The notes below the pieces were generated by a model. The model was not told where the DNA came from, did not search any database, and was given only the letters and a program-made list of their open reading frames with translations. DNA of 64,000 bases from Mycobacterium sp. AT1. Its GTDB lineage: Bacteria > Actinomycetota > Actinomycetes > Mycobacteriales > Mycobacteriaceae. Made by a program: the position numbers and the translations under genes. The stretch is taken from assembly GCF_002043095.1 (NCBI RefSeq), contig NZ_MVOC01000048.1, forward strand, positions 123,885 through 187,884, written 5' to 3'. Positions 33,397 through 40,869 of this stretch are shown in pieces; the first letter of the stretch is position 1; every line of letters begins with the position of its first letter.

Positions 33397-34242
33397 GTGC
33401 GCCCCGCAATCAAGGTCGGTCTTTCGACTGCCTCGGTGTATCCGTTGAGGACCGAGGCGGCCTTCGAGTACGCCGCCCGCCTCGGGTACGACGGGGTGGA
33501 ACTGATGGTGTGGGCCGAGTCCGTCAGTCAGGACATCGCGGCAGTCCGGCGAATGTCCGAGAGCTACGGCATCCCGGTGTTGAGCGTGCACGCGCCGTGC
33601 CTGTTGATCTCGCAGCGGGTGTGGGGCGCCGATCCGGTCTCCAAGCTCGACCGCAGCGTTCGCGCCGCCGAAGAACTCGGGGCGCAGACCGTCGTCGTCC
33701 ATCCGCCGTTCCGTTGGCAGCGGCGCTACGCCGAGGGCTTCACCGATCAGGTCGCCTCCCTCGAGCAGTCCAGTGACGTCATGGTCGCGGTGGAGAACAT
33801 GTTTCCGTTCCGGGCCGATCGCATCTTCGGCACGGGCCAGCCGTCGATCTCACGGATGCGCAAGCGCGGGGGCAGTCCGGGCATAGCGGTGTCGGCGTTC
33901 GCGCCGTCATACGACCCGCTGGACGGCAACCACGCCCACTACACACTCGACCTGTCCCACTCGGCGACCGCTGGCACCGACGCGGTCGAGATGGCGGGCC
34001 GGATGGGTGACGGGCTGGTGCATCTTCATCTGTGCGACGGCAGTGGCGCGTCGACCGACGAGCACCTGGTGCCGGGGCGCGGAACCCAGCCCACCGCCGA
34101 GATCTGTCAGATGTTGGCCGCGAGCAACTTCGCCGGCCACGTCATCCTCGAGGTCACGACCTCGGGTGTGCGGACGGCGATCGAACGTGAGCAGTTGCTG
34201 ACCGAGTCGCTCGAATTCGCGCGACGTCACTTGTTGCGTTAG
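33397..34242 (+). CDS. Sugar phosphate isomerase/epimerase-like TIM barrel (Rv0498-like)
   Basis: 281 aa, AP-endonuclease family 2 fold: GLSTASVYPLRTEAAFEYAA, GYDGVELMVW, VHAPCLLIS, VVVHPPFRWQ, VAVENMFPF, TLDLSHSAT, LVHLHLCDG, HVILEVTTSG give the barrel strands with metal-ligand Glu/His positions. Substrate unknown. GTG at 33397 gives the length of Rv0498 (about 280 aa). Confidence 0.87.
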   Translation: MRPAIKVGLSTASVYPLRTEAAFEYAARLGYDGVELMVWAESVSQDIAAVRRMSESYGIPVLSVHAPCLLISQRVWGADPVSKLDRSVRAAEELGAQTVVVHPPFRWQRRYAEGFTDQVASLEQSSDVMVAVENMFPFRADRIFGTGQPSISRMRKRGGSPGIAVSAFAPSYDPLDGNHAHYTLDLSHSATAGTDAVEMAGRMGDGLVHLHLCDGSGASTDEHLVPGRGTQPTAEICQMLAASNFAGHVILEVTTSGVRTAIEREQLLTESLEFARRHLLR

Positions 34243-34255
34243 GAGTTTGGTCGTC

Positions 34256-35131
34256 GTGGGTGAGTCAACGTCGTTCGTCGACGCGATGAAGCTGACGCAG
34301 GTGTCCAGCGAGAGTGACGGCGGTGGCTCCGCGGTGTTCGACGGAGAGCTGAACGAGCACTGGACCATCGGCCCCAAGGTGCACGGCGGCGCGATGCTGG
34401 CGCTGTGTGCGAACGCCGCCCGGACGGCGTTCGGTGCCGGAGGGCAGGAGCGCAGCGACCGGGGAAGCGGTTCAGGGGGAGAGGGCGTCGAGCCGATCGC
34501 GGTGTCGGGCAGCTTCCTGTGGGCGCCCGATCCGGGGCCGCTGCGCGTGGTGACCACGATCCGCAAGCGGGGGCGCCGCGTCAGCCTGGTCGACGTGGAG
34601 CTCAACCAGGGCGACCGGACGGCCCTGCGCGCAGTGATGACGATGGCCGAACCCGAGCACCACGCCCCGCCCCTGCTGTCGGTCAACCCGGTGGTGCCGC
34701 TGATGACGCCTGAGCCGCCGCCAGGACTCGAGCCGATCGGGCCAGGACACCCGATGGCCGACGTGGTGCATCTGGCGCACGGGTGCGACATCCGGCCGTC
34801 GCTGACGACGATGGAGCCGAGGGCCGACGGGGGGCCACCGGTGATCGAGTATTGGGTGCGGCCGAAGGAGGGTTCGCCGGACGTGTTGTTCGCGTTGCTG
34901 TGCGGCGACGTCTCGGCACCGGTCACGTTGGGCGTAAACCGATCCGGTTGGGCCCCAACGGTTCAACTCACCGCGTATCTGCGCGGCATGCCCGCCGACG
35001 GCTGGCTGCGGGTGATGTGCACGACGATGCAGATCGGCCAGGAGTGGTTCGACGAGGACCACGTGGTGGTCGACTGCGAGGGTCGCATCATCGTGCAGTC
35101 CCGACAGCTCGCCCTGGTGCCTCAGGCGTAA
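34256..35131 (+). CDS. Acyl-CoA thioesterase-like double hotdog protein (Rv0499-like)
   Basis: 291 aa. TesB-like tandem hotdog: WTIGPKVHGGAMLALCANAA in the first domain, PDVLFALLCGDVSAPVTLG and PTVQLTAYLRGMPADGWLRV in the second, ending IVQSRQLALVP as TesB-type proteins do. Likely hydrolyses acyl-CoA. GTG at 34256 sits 10 nt after AGGAG (34241-34245); TTG at 34247 is too close to it. Confidence 0.85.
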   Translation: MGESTSFVDAMKLTQVSSESDGGGSAVFDGELNEHWTIGPKVHGGAMLALCANAARTAFGAGGQERSDRGSGSGGEGVEPIAVSGSFLWAPDPGPLRVVTTIRKRGRRVSLVDVELNQGDRTALRAVMTMAEPEHHAPPLLSVNPVVPLMTPEPPPGLEPIGPGHPMADVVHLAHGCDIRPSLTTMEPRADGGPPVIEYWVRPKEGSPDVLFALLCGDVSAPVTLGVNRSGWAPTVQLTAYLRGMPADGWLRVMCTTMQIGQEWFDEDHVVVDCEGRIIVQSRQLALVPQA

Positions 35132-35140
35132 TGACCAGGC

Positions 35141-35204
35141 CGCCGACTGCACGCTTGACGTACGCGAATCGCGAGTAGGGGTGCGAACAACCGTACTTTC
35201 GGCG
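35141..35204. repeat. Palindromic intergenic repeat D (64 bp)
   Basis: Ends CGCCGA and TCGGCG. The left arm (CGCCGACTGCACGCTTG...) matches the left arm of repeat A at about 22 of 28 positions, and the reversed right arm (CGCCGAAAGTACGGTTGTT) also matches it. Lies 9 bp after the thioesterase stop, before proC. Confidence 0.65.
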
Positions 35205-35241
35205 AGGCACCACGGTCGTCGGTTACCCCACCTCGCGTGCA

Positions 35242-36126
35242 ATGCTTGCCGGCGTGGCGAGAATTGCGATCATTGGTGGCGGAAGTATCGGCGAGGCACT
35301 GCTTTCCGGGCTGCTCCGCTCGGGTAGACAGGCCAAGGACATGGTCATTGCGGAACGACACCGCGACCGTGCCAAGTATCTCTCCGAGACGTATTCGGTC
35401 TTGGTGACGACGGTGGCCGACGCCGCCGAGAACGCGGCCTACGTCATCGTGGCGGTGAAGCCGTCGGACGTCGAGCTGGTCATCGGTGACATTGCCGAAG
35501 CCGCGGCGCGCGCCGAGAACAGCAGCGCGGAGCAGGTCTTCGTCACCGTCGCCGCAGGCGTCAGCACGGCCTACTACGAGGCCAACCTCCCGGCCGGCTC
35601 GCCCGTCATCCGGGTGATGCCAAACGCGCCCGTCGTCGTCGGTGGCGGCGTCAGCGCCCTCGCGGCCGGCCGGTTCGCGACCGCCGATCAACTCAAGGAG
35701 GTCTCGGCGATCTTCGACGCGGTCGGCGGGGTCCTCACGGTGCCGGAGTCTCAGCTCGACGCCGTCACCGCGGTCTCGGGTTCGGGTCCGGCGTACTTCT
35801 TCCTGATGGTCGAGGCGCTCGTCGACGCCGGAGTCGCAGCGGGCCTGCCGAGGGCCGTGGCCACCGATCTGGCAGTCCAGACGATGGCCGGCTCGGCGGC
35901 GATGTTGCTGGAGAGCCTCGATCGGGCCAACCCGTCCGGGGACGGCGCCATGGGCACCGCGATGGACACCAGCCCCGCCCAGCTGCGGGCCACGGTGACC
36001 TCACCGGGTGGCACCACCGCCGCTGGGCTGCGGGAATTGGAGCGCGGTGGTCTTCGCGCTGCGGTAGCCGAGGCCGTTGCGGCGGCAAAAACACGCTCTG
36101 AGCAGCTAGGAATTACACCGGAGTAG
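35242..36126 (+). CDS. proC: Pyrroline-5-carboxylate reductase
   Basis: 294 aa, last step of proline synthesis. NADPH-binding IIGGGSIGEALL (about 9-20), VIVAVKPSDVE, and the C-terminal signature AVSGSGPAYFFLMVEALVDA with TSPGGTTAAGLRELE. ATG at 35242 gives the same length as Rv0500; GTG at 35254 is possible. Confidence 0.97.
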   Translation: MLAGVARIAIIGGGSIGEALLSGLLRSGRQAKDMVIAERHRDRAKYLSETYSVLVTTVADAAENAAYVIVAVKPSDVELVIGDIAEAAARAENSSAEQVFVTVAAGVSTAYYEANLPAGSPVIRVMPNAPVVVGGGVSALAAGRFATADQLKEVSAIFDAVGGVLTVPESQLDAVTAVSGSGPAYFFLMVEALVDAGVAAGLPRAVATDLAVQTMAGSAAMLLESLDRANPSGDGAMGTAMDTSPAQLRATVTSPGGTTAAGLRELERGGLRAAVAEAVAAAKTRSEQLGITPE

Positions 36127-36183
36127 TTCAGGCAATCTAAACGGATTAGCCCACACCCGTCGCAATAACCCCAGTGGCCACGC

Positions 36184-36189
36184 TATTCT
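36184..36189 (+). promoter_or_regulatory. -10 element upstream of the excisionase-like gene
   Basis: TATTCT. Transcription would begin around 36196, next to an in-frame ATG at 36199. Confidence 0.4.
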
Positions 36190-36264
36190 CCCTGAGGTAT
36201 GCGCGCTCCTGCGCCAGCGGTGGGGAAGCCGTTGGACAAGGCGTGCCTGATTGATTGGGTTGCG

Positions 36265-36522
36265 ATGACGTCTATGAACGGGCCATCGGCACGTGATTCC
36301 GTTAGTGGTAAATCGTCGCGCGACGGCTCCGGTGGCGAGCCAGCACGACAGCAATTCCTCACCGTCGCCGAAGTGGCGAGTCTGATGAGGGTCAGCAAGA
36401 TGACGGTCTACCGACTCGTGCACAACGGCGAACTGCCCGCGGTGCGCGTCGGTCGCTCGTTCAGGGTGCACGCCAAGGCCGTCCACGACCTCCTGGAGAC
36501 GTCGTACTTCGACGCAGGCTAA
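36265..36522 (+). CDS. Excisionase-type HTH DNA-binding protein (Rv0500A-like)
   Basis: 85 aa. MerR/excisionase-like winged HTH: FLTVAEVASLMRVSKMTVYR then LVHNGELPAVRVGRSFRVH, ending HDLLETSYFDAG, nearly invariant in mycobacteria. Despite the family name it is a chromosomal housekeeping-type regulator, not a phage remnant. ATG at 36265 gives MTSMNGPSARD as in M. tuberculosis; ATG at 36199, right after a -10 element, would add 22 residues and cannot be excluded. Confidence 0.85.
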   Translation: MTSMNGPSARDSVSGKSSRDGSGGEPARQQFLTVAEVASLMRVSKMTVYRLVHNGELPAVRVGRSFRVHAKAVHDLLETSYFDAG

Positions 36523-36543
36523 GTCTCCCGGTCGGTTCGACCA

Positions 36544-36570
36544 CCCGGGTCGTCAGCATGGCGACCCGGG
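36544..36570 (+). terminator. Hairpin terminator after the HTH gene
   Basis: CCCGGGTCG - 9-nt loop - CGACCCGGG, a perfect 9-bp stem 22 bp past the stop. It lacks a T-tract, as is common in mycobacteria. A second inverted repeat GAAAAC-n6-GTTTTC follows at about 36570-36587. Confidence 0.5.
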
Positions 36571-36668
36571 AAAACACGGCCGTTTTCGTCCCCCCGGGCA
36601 TCCCGGGTAAGGTGACGATTCGGTTCTCCTGGCACAAATGTCGGGAGCTGTCTTAGGTAGCGGAGTTC

Positions 36669-36770
36669 ATGGGTTCAGTCATCAAGAAGCGGCGCAAGCG
36701 CATGTCGAAGAAGAAGCACCGCAAGTTGCTTCGTCGGACCAGGGTGCAGCGTAGAAAACTCGGTAAGTAG
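36669..36770 (+). CDS. Small ribosomal subunit protein bS22 (AURKAIP1/COX24 domain)
   Basis: 33-aa, extremely basic protein beginning [20 protein letters not shown] and ending [12 protein letters not shown]. It matches the actinobacterial 30S protein bS22 seen in mycobacterial ribosome structures (Rv0500B position). Too short for most gene callers. ATG at 36669; GGAG in GTAGCGGAGTTC serves as ribosome-binding site. Stands alone between the HTH gene and galE2. Confidence 0.93.
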
Positions 36771-36789
36771 CCTCTCAGGCTTCTGGCGT

Positions 36790-36795
36790 TAGTCT
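36790..36795 (+). promoter_or_regulatory. -10 element of galE2-like gene, leaderless
   Basis: TAGTCT ends 6 nt before the ATG at 36802, favouring that start over GTG at 36796. Confidence 0.45.
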
Positions 36796-36801
36796 GTGCC
36801 G

Positions 36802-37875
36802 ATGGATGCCACGGGTGACGCGAAGGATGCCGTCGAGCATCCGAAGGTCGTCTTGGTCACCGGTGCTTGCCGGTTTCTCGGCGGTTATCTGACGGCCAGG
36901 CTGGCGCAGAACCCGGTGGTCGACCGCGTCATCGCGGTCGACGCCGTCTCACCGAGCAAGGACATGCTTCGGCGGATGGGGCGAGCCGAGTTCGTGCGCG
37001 CCGACATCCGAAATCCGTTCATAGCGAAGGTAATTCGCAACGGGGACGTCGACACCGTCGTGCATGCCGCGGCGGCGTCGTACGCACCGCGAGCGGGCGG
37101 TAGGGCTGCGCTCAAGGAGCTCAACGTGATGGGCGCGATGCAATTGTTCGCGGCCTGTCAGAAGGCTCCTTCGGTGCGGCGGGTCATCCTCAAGTCCACG
37201 TCCGAGGTGTACGGGTCGAGTGCACGAGATCCAGTCATGTTCACCGAGGACGGTAGTTCGCGCCGACCACCCGGTGAAGGCTTCGCCCAGGACAGCGTCG
37301 ACATCGAGGGTTACGCACGTGGTCTGGCGCGTCGACGCCCGGATCTCGCCGTCACCATCCTGCGGCTCGCCAACATGATCGGTCCCGCGATGGACACCGC
37401 GCTCTCGCGGTTCCTCGCCGGCCCGGTGGTGCCGTCGGTGCTCGGTTACGACGCGCGATTGCAGCTGCTGCACGAGCAGGACGCCCTCGGCGTACTCGAG
37501 CGGGCGACCATGGCGGGTAAATCGGGGACGTTCAACGTCGGTGCCGCCGGAATCATCATGATGTCGCAGGCAATTCGCCGATCGGGGCGGGTCCCGCTTC
37601 CGGTGCCGCGTTCGGCGTTGTCTGCCGTTGATTCGCTGAGGCGCGCGACCAGCCACACGGAGCTCGATCGAGAGCAGCTGAACTACGTGAGCTACGGGCG
37701 GGTGATGGACACCGCGCGCATGCGCAAGGACCTAGGTTACAACCCGAAGTGGACCACGGCGGAGGCTTTCGACGATTACGTCAGGGGCCGAGGTTTGCAG
37801 CCGATCCTCGATCCGCGCTGGGTACGCTCGGTCGAGAGTCGAGCCATTTCAGCGGCACAGCGCTTGCGGGGCTAG
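36802..37875 (+). CDS. galE2: SDR family protein, GalE2-like (Rv0501-like)
   Basis: 357 aa extended-SDR fold with KSTSEVYGSS and ILRLANMIGPAMD. Two normally essential features deviate: the cofactor loop is VTGACRFLGGYL (Arg where the middle Gly of TGxxGxxG is expected), and the YxxxK catalytic pair is not recognisable (GYARGLARR lies at the place). It may therefore be an atypical NAD-binding or non-catalytic protein despite the UDP-glucose epimerase name. ATG at 36802 follows a -10 hexamer. The acyltransferase gene follows 32 bp later. Confidence 0.8.
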   Translation: MDATGDAKDAVEHPKVVLVTGACRFLGGYLTARLAQNPVVDRVIAVDAVSPSKDMLRRMGRAEFVRADIRNPFIAKVIRNGDVDTVVHAAAASYAPRAGGRAALKELNVMGAMQLFAACQKAPSVRRVILKSTSEVYGSSARDPVMFTEDGSSRRPPGEGFAQDSVDIEGYARGLARRRPDLAVTILRLANMIGPAMDTALSRFLAGPVVPSVLGYDARLQLLHEQDALGVLERATMAGKSGTFNVGAAGIIMMSQAIRRSGRVPLPVPRSALSAVDSLRRATSHTELDREQLNYVSYGRVMDTARMRKDLGYNPKWTTAEAFDDYVRGRGLQPILDPRWVRSVESRAISAAQRLRG

Positions 37876-37907
37876 TCTTGTGCTTTGAAGCGGGGGAAGG
37901 TAGGGAC

Positions 37908-38972
37908 GTGGCGGGCGAGTCAAAAGCGAAAGTCATTCCGCTACATTCGAATTCAACTCGAGCGTCAGCTCAGCGGCGGGCGGCGGCACGCGAGGGGGCC
38001 AGAAGGCATCCGTCGCTGCTCGACGATCCGGGGTCCCGAGCGTCAGCCGAACAGATTGCTGCGGTAGTCCGCGAGATCGACGACCGGCGAGGTTTCGCGG
38101 GCGGTGTGGCAGACGTCGACGAGGGCCCCAACGAGCTGGCCCAACGCATCGCCTCGGTTGCCGAATTCGTTCGCAAACGGATGTCGGGTGACTACGTCGT
38201 CGACGAGTTCGGCTTCGACAAGCACCTCAACGAAGCAATCTTCTTGCCTTTGCTGAGAGGGTTGTTCCGCAACTGGTTCCGCGTTGAGGTCAGCGGTATC
38301 GAGAACCTGCCGGAGACCGGCGCGGCCCTCGTCGTGGCCAACCACGCCGGCGTCCTGCCGATCGACGGGTTGATGGCGTCGGTCGCCGTCCACGACAACC
38401 ACCCGGGCAACCGGGATCTGCGGCTGCTGGCCGCCGACATGGTCTTCGACATGCCCGTCATGGGACAGGCGGCGCGCAAGGCGGGGCACACGATGGCGTG
38501 CACCGCCGACGCGCACCGGCTGCTCGCAGCCGGAGAGCTGACGGCGGTCTTCCCCGAGGGGTACAAGGGGCTGGGCAAGAACTTCCGGGACCGCTACAAG
38601 CTGCAGCGCTTCGGCCGTGGTGGCTTCGTCTCCGCCGCGCTTCGCGCCGGGGCGCCGATCGTGCCGTGCTCGATCGTCGGGTCCGAGGAGATCTATCCGA
38701 TGCTCGCCGACGTGAAGCTGCTGGCCCGACTGTTCGGTCTGCCGTACTTCCCGGTGACGCCGCTGTTCCCGCTCGCAGGCCCGCTCGGCCTGGTTCCGCT
38801 GCCGTCGAAGTGGCACATCCAGTTCGGCGAGCCCATCTCGACCGACGACTACGACGAGTCCGCGGCCGACGATCCGATGGTCACCTTCGAGCTGACCGAC
38901 CAGGTGCGCGAGACCATTCAGCAGACGCTCTATCAGCTGCTGGCCAACCGAAGGAATCCCTTCCTCGGGTGA
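37908..38972 (+). CDS. PlsC/MGAT-like acyltransferase (Rv0502-like)
   Basis: 354 aa. A basic, disordered N-terminus (about 1-60) precedes the acyltransferase domain: VVANHAGVLPIDGLMASVAV with the HX6D form of the catalytic motif seen in MGAT-like LPLATs, FPEGYKGLGKNFRDRYKLQR, and IVPCSIVGSEEIYPML. Probably acylates a lipid or glycolipid acceptor at the membrane. GTG at 37908 follows GGGAAGGTAGGG. Together with galE2 likely one transcript. Confidence 0.87.
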   Translation: MAGESKAKVIPLHSNSTRASAQRRAAAREGARRHPSLLDDPGSRASAEQIAAVVREIDDRRGFAGGVADVDEGPNELAQRIASVAEFVRKRMSGDYVVDEFGFDKHLNEAIFLPLLRGLFRNWFRVEVSGIENLPETGAALVVANHAGVLPIDGLMASVAVHDNHPGNRDLRLLAADMVFDMPVMGQAARKAGHTMACTADAHRLLAAGELTAVFPEGYKGLGKNFRDRYKLQRFGRGGFVSAALRAGAPIVPCSIVGSEEIYPMLADVKLLARLFGLPYFPVTPLFPLAGPLGLVPLPSKWHIQFGEPISTDDYDESAADDPMVTFELTDQVRETIQQTLYQLLANRRNPFLG

Positions 38973-38978
38973 CGCCCG

Positions 38979-39518
38979 TCAGGCGCCGGTCTTGCTTTGC
39001 CCGGCAATCATCCGCTTCATCGCGGCGTCGCGCCCGGCGGCGATCTGCGCCGTGACTTCGTCGTGCTCGTCGGTGTTGGTCGACTCGCCGAAGAGGGTGA
39101 CGATGCTCGTCAGGATCGGGGTGCCGTCGTCGGAGGTCACCTCGCCGCGCACCTCGGTGATGATGGCGCCGTGGGATTCGATGACCGAATCCAAATAGGA
39201 GTCGAACCACAACTTGTCGCCGACCAGGATCGGGCGGTGGAAGATCAGCTTTTGGTCGCGGTGCAGTACCCGCTCCATGTTGATCGGCACGTCGAACTGG
39301 TTGAAGATTTCGTCCTGAACACGACGTCCCGCGACGGCGACGAAGGTCAGCGACGCGATGAGCGCATCCTGGCCGCACTCGGCGGCGGCGGCCTCGTCGT
39401 AGTGGGCCGGGTGGTCGTCCTTCACCGAACGGGCGAATTCGCGGACCTTCTCGCGGTCCACCAAGAAGTAGTCGGGATACCGGAAATGGGTCCCGATGAT
39501 GTCTTGGGCGATGCTCAT
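38979..39518 (-). CDS. MaoC-type dehydratase N-domain protein (UPF0336, HadA/HadC-like, Rv0504c)
   Basis: 179 aa hotdog protein: GTHFRYPDYFLVDREKVREF, AAECGQDALIASLTF, FNQFDVPINMERVLHRDQKL, FHRPILVGDKLWFDSYLDSV. It resembles the non-catalytic HadA/HadC subunits of mycolic-acid (3R)-hydroxyacyl-ACP dehydratases. ATG at 39518. Convergent with the acyltransferase gene, 6 bp apart. In M. tuberculosis cmaA2 lies between these two; it is absent here. Confidence 0.85.
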   Translation of the reverse strand: MSIAQDIIGTHFRYPDYFLVDREKVREFARSVKDDHPAHYDEAAAAECGQDALIASLTFVAVAGRRVQDEIFNQFDVPINMERVLHRDQKLIFHRPILVGDKLWFDSYLDSVIESHGAIITEVRGEVTSDDGTPILTSIVTLFGESTNTDEHDEVTAQIAAGRDAAMKRMIAGQSKTGA

Positions 39519-39579
39519 GGTTCGGTTCGGCTCCCCGCTTGGTACCTGGCTCTGCGGCGCCGAGCCTATCAGCGGACCG

Positions 39580-40467
39580 TCAGCCGCCATTTCCACGACG
39601 GGACACGACGGCGGCCAGCGCGCCACCGGCGGCGCCGAGGGCCAACGCCGACGGAACGCCGATCCTGGCGGCCTTGCGGGCGGTGCGGAAGTCGCGGATC
39701 TCCCAGCCCCGCTTGCGGGCGACGTCGCGCAGGGCGGCGTCGGGGTTGATGGCGACCGCGGTTCCGACCAACGACAGCATCGGGACGTCGTTGATGCTGT
39801 CGGAGTAGGCGGTGCAGCGGCGCAGATTGAGTCCCTCGCGGATGGCAAGCGAGCGCACCGCGTGGGCCTTGCCAGCGCCGTGCAGGATCTCTCCGACGAG
39901 CCGTCCGGTGAACACCCCGTCGACGGATTCGGCGACGGTGCCCAGCGCTCCGGTCAACCCCAGCTTGCGGGCGATGGTCGCGGCGAGCTCGTAGGGCGTC
40001 GCGGTGACGAGCCACACCTGCTGGCCGGCGTCCAGGTGCATTTCGGCAAGCGCACGCGTGCCCTGCCAGATCTTGTCGGCGATGATCTCGTCGTAGATCT
40101 CCTCGCCGACCTCGGTCAGCTCGGAGGTGGGCCTGCCCTCGATGAACGCGAGCGCCTTGCTGCGCCCGGCGGCGACGTCGTCGCTGTTCTCCTTGCCGGT
40201 CAGCTGAAACTTGGCCTGCGCGTAGCCGAACCGCGCCAGGTCGCCGTAGGTGAAGTACTTGCGTGCCGCCAACCCGCGCGCGAAGTGCACCAGCGACGAG
40301 CCCTGGACCAAGGTGTTGTCGACGTCGAAGAACGCGGCGGCCGTCAGGTCGGGCGGTGGTGGTTCGGTGGCGGACGCCTCGTCGGACACGATGTAGTCGA
40401 CGGCGTCGGCTACATCATGAGCCCAGTTGCCGGCCCCCGGATCTTCCTCAGCCCCTGACTCGGACAC
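39580..40467 (-). CDS. serB1: HAD-IB family phosphatase (SerB1-like)
   Basis: 295 aa. HAD motif I AFFDVDNTLVQ (D48, D50), motif II LVTATP, motif III region KAHAVRS and AYSDSINDVPML. A 40-residue acidic N-terminal tail and a C-terminal hydrophobic segment (PSALALGAAGGALAAVV) ending in Arg suggest membrane association. The family includes phosphoserine phosphatase-like and lysophospholipid phosphatase enzymes, so the SerB1 name is tentative. Upstream of the HadA-like gene on the same strand (61 bp gap). Confidence 0.85.
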   Translation of the reverse strand: MSESGAEEDPGAGNWAHDVADAVDYIVSDEASATEPPPPDLTAAAFFDVDNTLVQGSSLVHFARGLAARKYFTYGDLARFGYAQAKFQLTGKENSDDVAAGRSKALAFIEGRPTSELTEVGEEIYDEIIADKIWQGTRALAEMHLDAGQQVWLVTATPYELAATIARKLGLTGALGTVAESVDGVFTGRLVGEILHGAGKAHAVRSLAIREGLNLRRCTAYSDSINDVPMLSLVGTAVAINPDAALRDVARKRGWEIRDFRTARKAARIGVPSALALGAAGGALAAVVSRRGNGG

Positions 40468-40500
40468 CCTTCAACAGTAGGGCACGGGATACTCGGTTCC

Positions 40501-40770
40501 GTGGAGCACGTTGCGAGCAGACACACCGTGGAGTTGTTGACCCGCGCCGGGTGCAGCATGTGCGAGAAGGCCGGGGCGATTCTGACGCGGCTGGCGGGGG
40601 AGTTGGGCTTCGAATTCTCCAGCACCGACGTCGACGCCGCGGCCGCTGCCGGGGACCCGTCGCTGCGGGCCGAGTACGGCGATCTCTTGCCCGTCGTGAT
40701 GCTCGACGGGGTGCAGCACGGTTACTGGGAGGTGGACGAAACGCGTCTGCGAGCCGATCTCGCGAGCTAG
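40501..40770 (+). CDS. Glutaredoxin-like protein (DUF836, Rv0508-like)
   Basis: 89 aa. Thioredoxin-like start VELLTRAGCSMCEKA with C18-x2-C21, then FSSTDVDAAAA and LLPVVMLDGVQHGYW, where cis-Pro is conserved. Likely a thiol-disulfide exchange protein. GTG at 40501; GTG at 40528 is an alternative that would still keep the active site. Divergent from the HAD phosphatase gene and 99 bp before hemA. Confidence 0.83.
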   Translation: MEHVASRHTVELLTRAGCSMCEKAGAILTRLAGELGFEFSSTDVDAAAAAGDPSLRAEYGDLLPVVMLDGVQHGYWEVDETRLRADLAS

Positions 40771-40869
40771 TGACCCTCACCTCGAATTTGGTCGGCGAGC
40801 AGATGGCCGACTATCTTCGATGTCATCCGGGGCGGCGAGGCGACGGGAAAGTAGCACGGTGACGAGGCC

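Noticed and set aside
36265..36522. Excisionase annotation as sign of a prophage or integrative element
   Set aside because: No integrase, attachment site or phage genes nearby; this gene is conserved housekeeping DNA in mycobacteria.
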